In this document: positions 51,839 through 61,116 of the stretch, in pieces | Position numbering within the stretch: position 1 is the stretch's first letter | Layout of the letters: every line of letters begins with the position of its first letter | NCBI RefSeq assembly: GCF_017592825.1 | Contig: NZ_JAGFMD010000009.1 | Location: 1-64,000 of the forward strand | Reading direction: 5' to 3' | DNA length: 64,000 bases | Source: Roseivirga sp. E12 | GTDB taxonomy: Bacteria; Bacteroidota; Bacteroidia; Cytophagales; Cyclobacteriaceae | Program-made: the position numbers and the translations under genes | Notes under the pieces: generated by a model | What the model was told of the DNA's origin: nothing | Databases searched by the model: none | What the model saw: only the letters and a program-made list of their open reading frames with translations

Positions 51839-52684
51839 ATGAAAACAATACTTAATATTCTAATCATATCGGTTCTTAATGGGCTATTTACAAGCCCTTC
51901 CTCAGCCTATAGTGGGCCCACTTATGCAGATAAGAAAACCAAAGAGGTTATAGAGCAAATGATCGAAGCTCATGGGAGCTATGACAAATGGAAAGGTTTG
52001 AAAACCATGTCATTCAAAACTGTCATGCACAGCGATGCACTCGGTTTTCTTAGATTTTGGATTACCGAACAATCCTTTGACATGGCAACAAGAAGGTCAT
52101 TTCATGATTGGCCTTTGATTGGTTCCCAATTGACTTACGATGGTAAAGAGGCTTGGACGGTTAATTGGCGTAATGGTAATCCTCCAAACCACCAGCACTA
52201 CGTATGGTTTTACTATTTGAATTTACCTTGGCTTACTCAAGAAGATCATGTAAAGCTCGGCAAAGCTGAGAAAATCAGTCATGATGCATTTGAAAACGAG
52301 GTTTACAAGGTAGAGATGAGTTATAAGAAATCTCCCATACTGGGTAAATCAAAAAATGACACCTATACCCTATACATTGATGCACGTACATTTTTATTGG
52401 TTGGGTATGAATATACCGTTGGTTACGGCCCATTGCTTGACACACTCAATGTCCCAAAAGACCAAAAAGTCTTTGGTCCTGTTTTAAGGGTGAATACCTA
52501 CACAGCCGAGATTGACGGCCTGAAATTTCCAGCATTAATGACCACTAGCGATACAGAGCAAAAACAGCAATATGGCGATCATGCAGCATACGATTTCAAA
52601 TTTAATTTTGAATTTGACGAATCTCGAATGCAAAAGCCCGCAAATGCCGTGGTGGACACATCGAAGGATATAAGAAAAAAGTAA
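51839..52684 (+). CDS. Exported outer-membrane lipoprotein-sorting-like protein
   Basis: This 281-residue protein has a signal peptide (about 1-24, ending SPSSAYS). The mature domain begins VIEQMIEAHGSYDKWKGL and contains alternating strands (MSFKTVMHSDALGFL, YTLYIDARTFLLVGYEY, LKFPALMTTSD). This fold pattern resembles LolA/DUF1571-like carriers, but similarity is weak. The frame opens at TTG 51821; the ATG at 51839 gives a normal signal peptide. It lies 106 bases after the Rieske operon and ends before a terminator, so it may be a last, separately controlled member of that region. Confidence 0.7.
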   Translation: MKTILNILIISVLNGLFTSPSSAYSGPTYADKKTKEVIEQMIEAHGSYDKWKGLKTMSFKTVMHSDALGFLRFWITEQSFDMATRRSFHDWPLIGSQLTYDGKEAWTVNWRNGNPPNHQHYVWFYYLNLPWLTQEDHVKLGKAEKISHDAFENEVYKVEMSYKKSPILGKSKNDTYTLYIDARTFLLVGYEYTVGYGPLLDTLNVPKDQKVFGPVLRVNTYTAEIDGLKFPALMTTSDTEQKQQYGDHAAYDFKFNFEFDESRMQKPANAVVDTSKDIRKK

Positions 52685-52705
52685 TTCTGTTTTGATTTGA
52701 CCTTG

Positions 52706-52739
52706 AGGCCAGATGCTTTTGTAGCATCTGGCCTTTTTT
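52706..52739 (+). terminator. Terminator
   Basis: AGGCCAGATGC (52706-52716) pairs with GCATCTGGCCT (52724-52734) around a seven-base loop and is followed by a T run (to 52739). It closes the transcript of the exported protein at 51839-52684. Confidence 0.85.
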
Positions 52740-52852
52740 CATTACGGCCAGCCTCTTAAAGTCAGTATCAGCTAGCCGACATTCTTGAGTCAGGAATCTG
52801 ATCGAAAGCAACTTAATATCCTGTATATTGTGTTGACGGAAAAATATCAATT

Positions 52853-53134
52853 ATGAAAGCTATTTGGAACGATGAAGTAATTGCTGAAAGCAACGAAACA
52901 GTGGTAGTAGAGGGAAATCACTACTTCCCACATGACTCCATCAAAAAAGAATATTACAAAGACAGCAGCACACATTCCAACTGCCCATGGAAGGGCATGG
53001 CGAGCTATTACACTATCGAAGTAAACGGATCTGAGAACCCAGATGCCGCATGGTATTACCCTGAAACTTCTGAATTAGCAAAGGGAATAAAGAACTATGT
53101 TGCCTTTTGGAAAGGTGTTAAAATAGAAGACTAA
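52853..53134 (+). CDS. DUF427 family protein
   Basis: This 93-residue cytoplasmic protein matches DUF427 with AIWNDEVIAES at the start, VVVEGNHYFP, the CPWKGMASYYTIEV core and PDAAWYYPETSE. DUF427 proteins are small beta-rich domains of unknown function. Its stop shares one base with the ATG of the zinc-ribbon gene (TAATG), and the next gene follows after one base, so the three form a tight operon. Confidence 0.87.
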   Translation: MKAIWNDEVIAESNETVVVEGNHYFPHDSIKKEYYKDSSTHSNCPWKGMASYYTIEVNGSENPDAAWYYPETSELAKGIKNYVAFWKGVKIED

Positions 53135-53406
53135 TGGGACTGTTTCACTGGAAAAAGAATCCAATACCTACGCCTGAAGGAGTTTGTCCAAACTGTTGGG
53201 GACTTCAAGAGTATGGCGGTAAGGCCATTGACCTTATGGAGGATAAGCAGATTGATGTGAACAACAGCACAACGCGACATGCTTTTATTCAAGATTTTGT
53301 GGTAAGCCATGTGAATGGTATCCAATTAAAAAAACATGCTCAGGGCTATGTCTGCCCTACTTGTCAAAAAGAGTATGCCAAAGACTTAAAAGAGATCAGC
53401 AGATAG
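53134..53406 (+). CDS. Small zinc-ribbon-like protein
   Basis: This 90-residue protein has two CxxC motifs, VCPNCWGLQEYGG near residue 20 and YVCPTCQKEY near residue 75, which would together bind one zinc. The middle is helical (IQDFVVSHVNG). I do not know a name for the family. It is coupled to the DUF427 gene by a one-base overlap and to the next gene by a one-base gap. It is likely a cytoplasmic metal-binding protein. Confidence 0.75.
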   Translation: MGLFHWKKNPIPTPEGVCPNCWGLQEYGGKAIDLMEDKQIDVNNSTTRHAFIQDFVVSHVNGIQLKKHAQGYVCPTCQKEYAKDLKEISR

Positions 53407-53407
53407 T

Positions 53408-54289
53408 ATGAGCCTTGCTTCAATCAAATCCAATTGGTCATTATTAAGTGGTAACGACCCAAAGTCTCTTGCTCCGGCTATTGAGCAAATTCATAGAGGT
53501 GTTCAGTTTATTGCTATGGCAGGCAAACACTATGTAAAAAATGTTCCTGACGACAGTCATACCAACTTAAGGTGGCTTCCACAGGAAGAAGTACTTGCAG
53601 GGAATTGGATAAGGGAACGCAAGGGCAATTTTCGTTTTGCAATGCGATCAAAAGAGCTCACGTTGATTGTATACAATGCCGATATGAAACCTACTTCTGA
53701 GTTTCCTTTACATGACAAAACCAATGACGATGCACTCGCCTGGGTAAAAAGTCAGCTCGCTACTTATGGAAAAGATGCTTCTCTTATGAAGATGGATATT
53801 CATTATGATATACCTCCTCATAAAACCGACAAAGGGGCACCATACAAGTTTGAAATACCGTCTCTCTTCGAGGAAATGGCCAAGCATAGAGCAAACAGCA
53901 ACTTGGCACTAGAATACTTTGCCAAAGCTCATAAAACTGCCTCTACTACAAGAACCTGGCCCCATCACTTCGATCATGGTGTTTACATACCTATGACATT
54001 TGACGATGCAGGCAATGCAACTAAATCTTTCAGCATTGGTATGGGCATTCCCGATCCGGCCAGCGAAGAGCCCTATTATTACATTACCACTTGGTCACAG
54101 GCAGGAGACAACCACTATAAAGATTTGGAAGCACTTCCACATGGAAAATGGATACAAGAACCCTTCAATGGTGCTGTGCTTAAAGTCTCTGAAATAGTAA
54201 AGTCAAAGTCTGCTGCACAGCAATCGAAGATGGTAATGGACTTCCTAAAAGCAGGTATCTCTGCATCAAAGAACATTCTCGGTCTCTAA
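53408..54289 (+). CDS. Hypothetical protein with TWPHHFDHG motif
   Basis: I do not recognise a named family for this 293-residue cytoplasmic protein. Visible features are an N-terminal helical region, an RWLPQEEVLAGNWI segment, and a histidine-rich block TRTWPHHFDHGVYI at about residue 180 that could bind metal. PYYYITTWSQAGDNHY follows. The TWPHHFDHG pattern recalls DUF5996, but overall similarity is not clear. It closes a three-gene operon with DUF427 and zinc-ribbon genes. Confidence 0.7.
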   Translation: MSLASIKSNWSLLSGNDPKSLAPAIEQIHRGVQFIAMAGKHYVKNVPDDSHTNLRWLPQEEVLAGNWIRERKGNFRFAMRSKELTLIVYNADMKPTSEFPLHDKTNDDALAWVKSQLATYGKDASLMKMDIHYDIPPHKTDKGAPYKFEIPSLFEEMAKHRANSNLALEYFAKAHKTASTTRTWPHHFDHGVYIPMTFDDAGNATKSFSIGMGIPDPASEEPYYYITTWSQAGDNHYKDLEALPHGKWIQEPFNGAVLKVSEIVKSKSAAQQSKMVMDFLKAGISASKNILGL

Positions 54290-54344
54290 ATCAGAGGGAC
54301 AAAATCGAGCATTATCAGTATTCTAAGCATGTCTTACAATAACC

Positions 54345-54360
54345 TACGATATAAATCGTA
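54345..54360. promoter_or_regulatory. BlaI-like operator 1 (also possible terminator)
   Basis: TACGA-N6-TCGTA lies at the centre of a longer perfect inverted repeat (54341-54364, ten-base arms, loop ATAA). The right arm runs into five T, so the structure may also terminate the preceding operon. The same half-sites and spacing recur at 54401-54416. Confidence 0.6.
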
Positions 54361-54400
54361 GGTTTTTCTTGCTTCTGATTTTTAAACCGCTTTCATTTGA

Positions 54401-54416
54401 TACGACAGAAATCGTA
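54401..54416. promoter_or_regulatory. BlaI-like operator 2
   Basis: TACGAcagaaaTCGTA repeats the half-sites and six-base spacer of operator 1, with starts 56 bases apart. It ends 22 bases before the repressor start codon, the expected place for an autoregulatory BlaI/MecI-type operator. Confidence 0.65.
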
Positions 54417-54438
54417 GAGTAACCAAAAAGAATAAACA

Positions 54439-54816
54439 ATGGACGTTCAACCTACTAATAGCGAATTAGAAGTATTAACCGTTCTATGGGAACTGGGCAG
54501 TGGTACTGCCCGTGAAGTTCATGAAGAGTTAGCTAAGACCAAGAGTACCGGCTATACTACCACACTGAAAATAATTCAGAACATGTTCGATAAAGGCTTT
54601 CTAACTCGTGAGCCCAAGGGGCAAACTCATATCTATTACTCGGCTGTAGAACAACAAGTTATTCAAAAGCAAATGCTTGGTGGGTTTGTCAATAAAGTAT
54701 TCAGTGGATCATCACAGAACCTAATCCTTCAGGCACTAGGTAACCAAAAGCCAAACAAGGATGAGTTGGATGAGATCCGCGCCATGCTTGATGAGCTTGA
54801 GAACAAGAAGAAATGA
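54439..54816 (+). CDS. BlaI/MecI/CopY family repressor
   Basis: This 125-residue repressor has an N-terminal winged helix (SELEVLTVLWELGSGTAREV, GYTTTLKIIQNMFDKGFL) and a C-terminal dimerisation helix region. The family represses its own operon and is inactivated by cleavage when a partner M56 peptidase senses its ligand. The next gene is such a peptidase, overlapping by four bases. Two TACGA-N6-TCGTA sites upstream support autoregulation. No beta-lactamase is adjacent, so the regulated function is probably different. Confidence 0.9.
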   Translation: MDVQPTNSELEVLTVLWELGSGTAREVHEELAKTKSTGYTTTLKIIQNMFDKGFLTREPKGQTHIYYSAVEQQVIQKQMLGGFVNKVFSGSSQNLILQALGNQKPNKDELDEIRAMLDELENKKK

Positions 54817-56186
54817 AGGGTATCGAAGTCATATTGACCTGGGCATTGATCCACTCATTATGGATAGGATTAGGAACACTCATTTTAACCAAGTTCTTAA
54901 CCCTGGTACTCAGTAAATCTCATAGTAAAAGGCTAGTTAAGATAGTAGCCATTTCAGTCTTCTTCTTGTTTACTATTTCGACAATGTTCGTGCAGTCTCC
55001 TTCAGCACCAATACCTGAAGGAATCTGGTTTATGGAGGCACAACCCGTCTATTCCAGTTCACCCCCTGATTGGGCTGATCGATGTAAGCTTTGGATCGGG
55101 GAAAATAGTCTTCTGATAAGTATCCTATGGATAGTTGGGGCTTCGATCGGAGCATTGCGATTCTTCAATAATCGCAGAACACTATCGAGGTATAAGTCAA
55201 CCGCAATTGCTTGCAATGATAAAAATGTGCTCTCCAAAATTGGAGAAATCTCTAGAGCAAAGAGCATTGGCAGAGCAGTACAAGTCCGGGTGAGTGCATT
55301 AATCGATTCGCCTATGACCATTGGCATTCTAAAACCTATTATTTACTTCCCTGTAGGTCTTATCAACGGATTCACAGATGAAGAATTAGATGCTATTCTC
55401 CGACATGAATTGACTCATATAAAACATCACGACTACCTGATCAATACACTCCTTGTGATGATTGAAACGCTGTTCTTCTTCAACCCATTCGTGCTCATTA
55501 TGATTCGCGATCTAAGAAGGGAAATGGAGTATGTATGTGATGATGCTGTCATTCAGGTGCATAGTGAATTTGCTTATAGCAGAGCACTTATGAAACTGCA
55601 AGAAACTACACTTTCAAATCAGGTTGCGCTTGCAGCCAAAGGCAATAACTCAGAATTTAAAAACAGAATAGAACGCATGATTTATCCAAACAAAACAAAG
55701 TTTAGCCCCAAGGCGGGCATTATGGTCTTATTACTCGCTACCGTTTTAGTTAGCAGTGCATTTGTCGGAAAAGCCGACCCGGAACCAACCTCAATTGAAG
55801 TGCTTGATCAGGATACCAAACAAGATACTGTTCGTGTGAAATCTTGGGATGAGGTTAAAAGCTATCTCAAAGACAAGGACTCTACCTCCTTAAGAAAGAC
55901 GGTCATCATGCTGAACGGGAAGCATATTCCAATGGTCTTTGATAAGAACAAGTCAATGGAGAAGTCAAAAAAAATGATGGAAGAGGTTCAGCGTGAGCTT
56001 ATCAAAGATGGTATTCTCAATGAGAGCAAAACCAAAATCACATTGATGTTCCAGTACTCAGATGTACTGCAAGGAGAAAGAACTCTAGGCGAGCACTATG
56101 AAAAGTATAAGGGTATTCTTAACAAGTACTTCCCTGTTTACGACAGCTTTGCTACCACCAGAGTATTTCGTTACAAACAGAAATAG
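54813..56186 (+). CDS. M56 family membrane metallopeptidase (BlaR1-like)
   Basis: This 457-residue protein has membrane helices at about 8-32, 41-60, 98-118 and 208-232 and one near 320. Its zinc-peptidase motif is H198-E-x-x-H202 (RHELTHIKHHDY), with a probable third ligand in RREMEYVCDDA (about 237-243). Unlike BlaR1 it has no penicillin-binding sensor domain; the C-terminal 130 residues are a short periplasmic domain (TVIMLNGKHIPMVFDK). On sensing a signal it would cleave the BlaI-like repressor encoded just upstream. The signal is unknown. Confidence 0.9.
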   Translation: MKGIEVILTWALIHSLWIGLGTLILTKFLTLVLSKSHSKRLVKIVAISVFFLFTISTMFVQSPSAPIPEGIWFMEAQPVYSSSPPDWADRCKLWIGENSLLISILWIVGASIGALRFFNNRRTLSRYKSTAIACNDKNVLSKIGEISRAKSIGRAVQVRVSALIDSPMTIGILKPIIYFPVGLINGFTDEELDAILRHELTHIKHHDYLINTLLVMIETLFFFNPFVLIMIRDLRREMEYVCDDAVIQVHSEFAYSRALMKLQETTLSNQVALAAKGNNSEFKNRIERMIYPNKTKFSPKAGIMVLLLATVLVSSAFVGKADPEPTSIEVLDQDTKQDTVRVKSWDEVKSYLKDKDSTSLRKTVIMLNGKHIPMVFDKNKSMEKSKKMMEEVQRELIKDGILNESKTKITLMFQYSDVLQGERTLGEHYEKYKGILNKYFPVYDSFATTRVFRYKQK

Positions 56187-56197
56187 AACATCAGTCT

Positions 56198-56241
56198 AAA
56201 AAAAGCCCCGCCCCGAAACTTCGGGGGTCGGGGCTTTTTTT
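56198..56241. terminator. Strong bidirectional terminator
   Basis: AAAAAAGCCCCG (56199-56210) pairs with CGGGGCTTTTTT (56229-56240), with a further inner CCCCGAA/TTCGGGG stem. It serves the BlaR1-like gene and the convergent symporter, whose stop codon lies in the T run. Confidence 0.9.
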
Positions 56242-57943
56242 ATTCTGGTGTCTTTACATCCGGAAACTCTTTCTTGAATCCTGCCCAATATTCGGCAATG
56301 GTTGATTTCATTTCTTTTCTCAGCCAGAAGAGTCCAACCAAGTTTGGCAAGGTCATCAATGCAATGGTAATACCTGAGAGGGTCCAAATGATAGTAGTGT
56401 CTTGGAAGGACGCTAGGAAGAAAGCAATTACATAGACGATCCTAAAATACTTTACTGAGCCTGAGCCCCAGAGGAAAGTCATGGCTCTATCACCATAGTA
56501 AGACCAAGAAATGGCTGTACTAAAGGCAAATAGCAATAGGCCAATAGATACAATATACTGTCCATAATCACCGAAAAAGCCTTTTGTAAATGCAATGGTA
56601 GTCAGAGGCGCACTGTGTACCAACGATTCACCTTCGAAGGTTTCATCAGAATCTACTGGTCTACCATCCCTTACCAAAATGATCCCCGTGAATGGTTCAT
56701 CGATATCATTTTTTATGACAACGTTCTCTGCCAATGATCGGGCATGAATGATAGTAGCCGCTGTAATAATTTTGCCTTCCAATACATCTAGCGGGCCGTC
56801 AAACAACTCCAATTGATTTACTCCACCAATGTGTTCTGCTAGTTGCTTTACTCCGTCTTCGGTATCGTCAGTATAATTTGTTCCAGCAAGAATTTCCATG
56901 TCAGCTGACTGGAAAATATTTTGATGTTTTTCATTCCATACACCTGACGAAAGTAGTGTCAAACCAGTAATGGTACAGATAATAATCGTATCGATAAAAG
57001 GCTCAAGAATTGCCACCATACCTTCTGATACAGGCTCATGGGCCTTGGCAGATGCATGGGCAATTGGTGCACTACCCTGTCCAGCTTCGTTTGAAAACAG
57101 ACCTCTGTTCACACCACGATCGAAGGCATACCAAATGGTTCCGCCAAGGAAACCACCAGCAGCTGCCGAACCAGTGAATATATCGCCTACAATGGCTGCT
57201 AGTGATGGCAAAAGATTGTCCAGATTAGCCAATATAACTGCAAAACAGCCGATGAAGTAAATCAAGGCCATGGTAGGCACTAACTTCTCCGTAATTGCTG
57301 CAATTCGCTTAATACCACCAATAATTACGATTCCTAGTAGCACTGCTAAGACTGCTCCAGTAATCCACAGTTCAATACCGAAAGTGGCTTGAATAGATGT
57401 AGAAATACTATTGATTTGAGGAAGACTACCTGTTCCAAAAGCAGATAATACTGTGGCTATCGCAAATATTATGGCTAGCCATTTCATATTAACCTTCTTA
57501 CCGCTGAGTTTGAAATCAGCGTTTTTCATGTAATACATCGGTCCTCCAGCCATGGTGCCATCGGAAGCCTTCTCCCTGTACTTATGAGAAAGAGTAACTT
57601 CAACAAACTTGGTACACATACCGATACCGGCCGTAACGAGCATCCAGAATAACGCTGCAGGCCCTCCTAAGTGAAGCGCCAAAGCAACACCCGCAATATT
57701 TCCTGTGCCTACTGTACCGGAAAGAGCCGTGGTAAGTGCCTGAAAGTGTGATGTATCTCCTTCGTCATCCTTGCGGTCGAACTTACCTTTGACCACTTTG
57801 ATTGCGAAACTGAAAAATCTTATCTGGGGGAATTTAAGGTAAATGGTGAAGAAAAGCCCAACGCCTAAAAGGGCAAATGGAAACCAACCCGCACTACCTA
57901 TATAACTATCAATTAAACTCAGGAAATCATCTACTTGCTGCAT
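56240..57943 (-). CDS. Sodium:alanine symporter family (AGCS) transporter
   Basis: This 567-residue inner membrane transporter is expected to import alanine or glycine with sodium. Typical AGCS motifs are visible: [19 protein letters not shown] (about 68-86), [28 protein letters not shown] (about 270-289) and [16 protein letters not shown] near the C-terminus. It is longer than the usual 450-490 residues because of a roughly 110-residue hydrophilic insertion (about 345-450) between membrane helices. It is probably transcribed alone, ending at a strong terminator. Confidence 0.92.
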   Translation of the reverse strand: MQQVDDFLSLIDSYIGSAGWFPFALLGVGLFFTIYLKFPQIRFFSFAIKVVKGKFDRKDDEGDTSHFQALTTALSGTVGTGNIAGVALALHLGGPAALFWMLVTAGIGMCTKFVEVTLSHKYREKASDGTMAGGPMYYMKNADFKLSGKKVNMKWLAIIFAIATVLSAFGTGSLPQINSISTSIQATFGIELWITGAVLAVLLGIVIIGGIKRIAAITEKLVPTMALIYFIGCFAVILANLDNLLPSLAAIVGDIFTGSAAAGGFLGGTIWYAFDRGVNRGLFSNEAGQGSAPIAHASAKAHEPVSEGMVAILEPFIDTIIICTITGLTLLSSGVWNEKHQNIFQSADMEILAGTNYTDDTEDGVKQLAEHIGGVNQLELFDGPLDVLEGKIITAATIIHARSLAENVVIKNDIDEPFTGIILVRDGRPVDSDETFEGESLVHSAPLTTIAFTKGFFGDYGQYIVSIGLLLFAFSTAISWSYYGDRAMTFLWGSGSVKYFRIVYVIAFFLASFQDTTIIWTLSGITIALMTLPNLVGLFWLRKEMKSTIAEYWAGFKKEFPDVKTPE

Positions 57944-57975
57944 ATCAACTGCTCAATTCTAATGAATGAAGGCAC

Positions 57976-58019
57976 AAAAATAGGGATTATGCCTTCTCGG
58001 CAAAGACATAATCCCTATT
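57976..58019 (-). terminator. Terminator of the permease operon
   Basis: On the minus strand AATAGGGATTATG (58019-58007) pairs perfectly over 13 bases with CATAATCCCTATT (57991-57979) and is followed by a T run. It lies 36 bases beyond the permease stop. Confidence 0.82.
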
Positions 58020-58055
58020 GATATGATTTAGAAGGGACCTTTCTCTAAATACTTA

Positions 58056-60674
58056 CTAATGATCCGACAAATACTTGATAGGGTTTGATGAAGCCACTTT
58101 GAAACTTTGACTTCCCACGCTCAACAATGTTATCAGAATTGATACTAGAGCGGCAGTTAAAAAGACGGTCCAAGATATACTCACTGGGAAGGCAAACCCT
58201 CGCAACCACTCTTCCATGGCAAGATAGCTCAATGGCAATGCCACAGCCATGGCAACAATAAAAATTACAGCGAACTGACTGCTGAATCTGCCCAATACTT
58301 CCCCGATAGTAGCACCCAGTACTTTGCGGATGCTGATTTCTCTAGAGTGTCTTTCCGCCATAAACGAAACCAAGCCAACTAGACCGAGAACTGTGAGAAA
58401 GATCCCAATGATAGAAAATCCCAGTACCACCTTAACAAACTTTTGCTCGTCACCATAGAGGCTAGCAAATGACTCATCCACAAATCGAAAATCTAATGGT
58501 TGATCACTATACTCTCTCCAGATTTCGTCAATTCCATCGAGCGCTACAGTTACCTGCTCAGTATTCAACCTGAGGATTAGGTTATCCGGACTAGCTCTAG
58601 AACCTGGAGGCAATAATACATATGCTGTAGGCGCAACAGTACTATGAAGTGAATTATAGTGGAAGTTTTCTATCACTCCTGCTACCACCCTCGACTCGTT
58701 ATCAAAACCTACCTTCTTTCCATCAAGAGACTCCCATCCTGTCTTCTCAAAGGCAGACTCATTGATGAGACATACTGCCACGGAATCCGAAACAATCTGT
58801 TTTGAAAGATTTCGTCCCATAAGCAAGCTTGCCTCAATCGTCTGCAAATAGTCATAGTCTATGGCTACCAGGTGAATTCCGATATTCTCTTCAGTGGTCT
58901 TCCCTTCCCAAGAAAAGCCCAAGGTATGGTTCATCTGACTCGGCAAACTTTCTCCTGACGCGGATATCTGACTCACCCCTTCAACCTGGCTCATTCTGTC
59001 TTTGATCAATACTAACTTCTCCTGCATCCCCCTATCGTCAACAGGAATTGAGATAAGCTGGCTCGCATTGAAGCCTTTATCAAATTGATTAATGTGTTGC
59101 ATCTGATTGAAAACAATCAATGTGCTTGAAATAAGAAATGCTGCAATACAAAACTGTATTAACACCTGGAATTTTCTTACCCATGACTTGGTGCCGAGTG
59201 CACCCAACATATTGCCCCTTACGACATCCACCGGTCTGAACCGATTCATCACAAGGGCTGGGTAAATACCCGATAGCACCAAAATAACTACAAACATGAA
59301 GGCTAAAACGGCTAAAACTGGTATTTGGAATATGTCCTTTGGTAACATTTGCTTGCCTACTACCTCATTGAATAGTGGTAAGACCAACATGGTCAGTCCC
59401 ATGGCAAGAACCAACGCAACTGCTACCTGAAAGCCACATTCAATAAAAAACTGTCGTGCCACCTGTCTTCTAGTTCCACCGAAAACCTTACGCATTCCTA
59501 CTTCTTTACCTCGTAAGGATGATTTTGCAGTCGTCAGGTTTACGTAGTTAATAGAAGCAGCCAAAAGGATCATGACGGCTACAAAACCAAAGAGATAGAT
59601 ATAGTCTTTGTTTCCCTTTTCAGCCTTACCACTTATATCAGACGAGTTTAACCTCACATCGGCAAGAGGTTGAAAGATGATTCCATTCGTCTCTGAGGCA
59701 CCTTCTCGTTGATATTTATCAAAGAAGCCAGGAACCTTGACCTTGACCGATTCTAAGTCCGACTCCGATTCTAATTTTGCATAACTACTTAACCAATTGA
59801 GACCCCACCAATTATCGAATTTTCCATACATCTCTCGGGTAGTTGGCATTGATCCCAAAAAGTCGAACTGCAAATGAGAATTGGTCGGAAGGTCTTCTAT
59901 CACCCCAGTTACCTTCATTAAGAAGTCCTTATTGCCATCATAGACTTTTATGGGGAGTTGTTCACCCACTACGTCCAGGCGATCGAAATATCGCAATGCC
60001 TTAGAAGCAGTGAGCACAATACTGTTTGGCTCAGTCAGCATAATTTCTCTATTGCCCTGTAAGACTTCAAAACTGAAAAAGCTCATGAAGTTTTCATCTG
60101 CCCAGTAAAAATCATTTTCTAAGAAGTTCTGCCCTTCTTGTTTAATAAGTACTACATCTTGACCCAATCGAGTATGGGCTTTTATCTCTGGAAAATCTGA
60201 CCCCATATTTATTTTCCATGGGGACGGAGTAGCCTGACTCTTATCACCGGACTTAGGGTTATGATTCACCAACCGATAGATATTCTCATGATCTACATGA
60301 AAACGGTCATAACTCAACTCATCTAGGATATAGAGAGAGATGAGTAAAGAACTAAGAATACCTATGGTAAGCCCGATGGCATTAAGTGATGAGTACCAAA
60401 AGTTCTTTTTGAATTGTCTTGCGGCAACCTTAAGATAGTTGAGCAATAGCATGTTGTTGTTTCGTTCCATTTCTTTGATTCGTTTTAACCTAAATCCTCT
60501 GATGTAAGTAATCACATCATAATAGTAAAGTAGCTTGGCCCTGACCGACCCTTTCTGCCCTACCCTTATTTTATACCACTCATGCAAATCCCCCTGTACC
60601 TCTTCCAAATACTCCGAAGAGCAAAAGAGTTTTAGGAAACGATCTGCCCACTTCGGTGGCTTATTCTTCTTCAT
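58056..60674 (-). CDS. FtsX/MacB-type ABC transporter permease
   Basis: This 872-residue protein has a cytoplasmic permease prefix domain (PPKWADRFLKLFCSSEYLEEVQGDLHEW in its first 35 residues), then two copies of the MacB/FtsX plan. Each copy has a membrane helix, a large periplasmic domain (MacB_PCD) and three more membrane helices (KEVGMRKVFGGTRRQVARQF; REISIRKVLGATIGEVLGRF). Such proteins work with an ATPase encoded elsewhere. The frame extends to 60737, overlapping the PadR gene, but the ATG at 60674 is preferred because the prefix domain begins there and a putative PadR operator lies just upstream. Confidence 0.9.
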   Translation of the reverse strand: MKKNKPPKWADRFLKLFCSSEYLEEVQGDLHEWYKIRVGQKGSVRAKLLYYYDVITYIRGFRLKRIKEMERNNNMLLLNYLKVAARQFKKNFWYSSLNAIGLTIGILSSLLISLYILDELSYDRFHVDHENIYRLVNHNPKSGDKSQATPSPWKINMGSDFPEIKAHTRLGQDVVLIKQEGQNFLENDFYWADENFMSFFSFEVLQGNREIMLTEPNSIVLTASKALRYFDRLDVVGEQLPIKVYDGNKDFLMKVTGVIEDLPTNSHLQFDFLGSMPTTREMYGKFDNWWGLNWLSSYAKLESESDLESVKVKVPGFFDKYQREGASETNGIIFQPLADVRLNSSDISGKAEKGNKDYIYLFGFVAVMILLAASINYVNLTTAKSSLRGKEVGMRKVFGGTRRQVARQFFIECGFQVAVALVLAMGLTMLVLPLFNEVVGKQMLPKDIFQIPVLAVLAFMFVVILVLSGIYPALVMNRFRPVDVVRGNMLGALGTKSWVRKFQVLIQFCIAAFLISSTLIVFNQMQHINQFDKGFNASQLISIPVDDRGMQEKLVLIKDRMSQVEGVSQISASGESLPSQMNHTLGFSWEGKTTEENIGIHLVAIDYDYLQTIEASLLMGRNLSKQIVSDSVAVCLINESAFEKTGWESLDGKKVGFDNESRVVAGVIENFHYNSLHSTVAPTAYVLLPPGSRASPDNLILRLNTEQVTVALDGIDEIWREYSDQPLDFRFVDESFASLYGDEQKFVKVVLGFSIIGIFLTVLGLVGLVSFMAERHSREISIRKVLGATIGEVLGRFSSQFAVIFIVAMAVALPLSYLAMEEWLRGFAFPVSISWTVFLTAALVSILITLLSVGSQSFKVASSNPIKYLSDH

Positions 60675-60680
60675 TTCAAT

Positions 60681-60699
60681 CTTATTTGTCAAACTAATA
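60681..60699 (-). promoter_or_regulatory. Putative PadR operator before the permease
   Basis: A 19-base sequence, CTTATTTGTCAAACTAATA on the plus strand, is repeated exactly at 61039-61057 before padR. Here it begins six bases upstream of the permease ATG. Its centre is the near-palindrome TTTGaCAAA. It overlaps the last codons of padR. Confidence 0.55.
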
Positions 60700-60706
60700 G
60701 GTGAAA

Positions 60707-61030
60707 TTAGAATTTGTAATTCGGCATCATATTCCACATTCTTCCACGAATGTCCTTGGCCTGATTAAGTGCATCAAAACCAGCCGCAGTAATTCTATAG
60801 AGTCTTTTACGCCTCCCCCCTCTTTCACCTGTCGATCCTCCCATATACGACTCAACAAACTCCTTTTTCTCCAAACGATATAAAGCGGTGTGCACGGTAG
60901 ACAGAGTAATTGTCCTTCCCGTTTGTTCTTCTATCTCGGCTCCAATAGTAACGCTATAGGCACTATTGACAAGAAGCGCACAGGTAAGTAGTACCAGCTC
61001 TTCAAATTCGCCTAAGTGGGTTCCTTTCAT
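60707..61030 (-). CDS. PadR family transcriptional regulator
   Basis: This 107-residue regulator has a winged helix typical of short PadR proteins (GEFEELVLLTCALLVNSAYS; TLSTVHTALYRLEKKEFVES; GGRRKRLYRITAAGFDAL). Small PadR proteins of this type usually precede FtsX-like permeases with a prefix domain in Bacteroidota and repress them. The permease starts 32 bases downstream. An identical 19-base sequence before both genes is the likely binding site. Confidence 0.92.
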   Translation of the reverse strand: MKGTHLGEFEELVLLTCALLVNSAYSVTIGAEIEEQTGRTITLSTVHTALYRLEKKEFVESYMGGSTGERGGRRKRLYRITAAGFDALNQAKDIRGRMWNMMPNYKF

Positions 61031-61038
61031 ATTTCACT

Positions 61039-61057
61039 CTTATTTGTCAAACTAATA
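61039..61057 (-). promoter_or_regulatory. Putative PadR operator before padR
   Basis: Identical over 19 bases to 60681-60699 and placed eight bases before the padR start codon. Two exact copies at equivalent positions before both genes of a two-gene operon suggest PadR autoregulation and separate control of the permease. Confidence 0.6.
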
Positions 61058-61116
61058 TAAGACTAATACTTAGGAATGAGTTTTAGGTTACAAAAAAAAT
61101 GAGAAAAGGATTGTCT

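Noticed and set aside
60675-60737. Upstream start of the FtsX-type permease overlapping padR
   Set aside because: The added residues precede the known prefix domain, and the duplicated putative operator fits the shorter start.
61083-61100. T run on the minus strand after the Dabb lipoprotein gene
   Set aside because: The stem before it is only about four base pairs, too weak to call a terminator.
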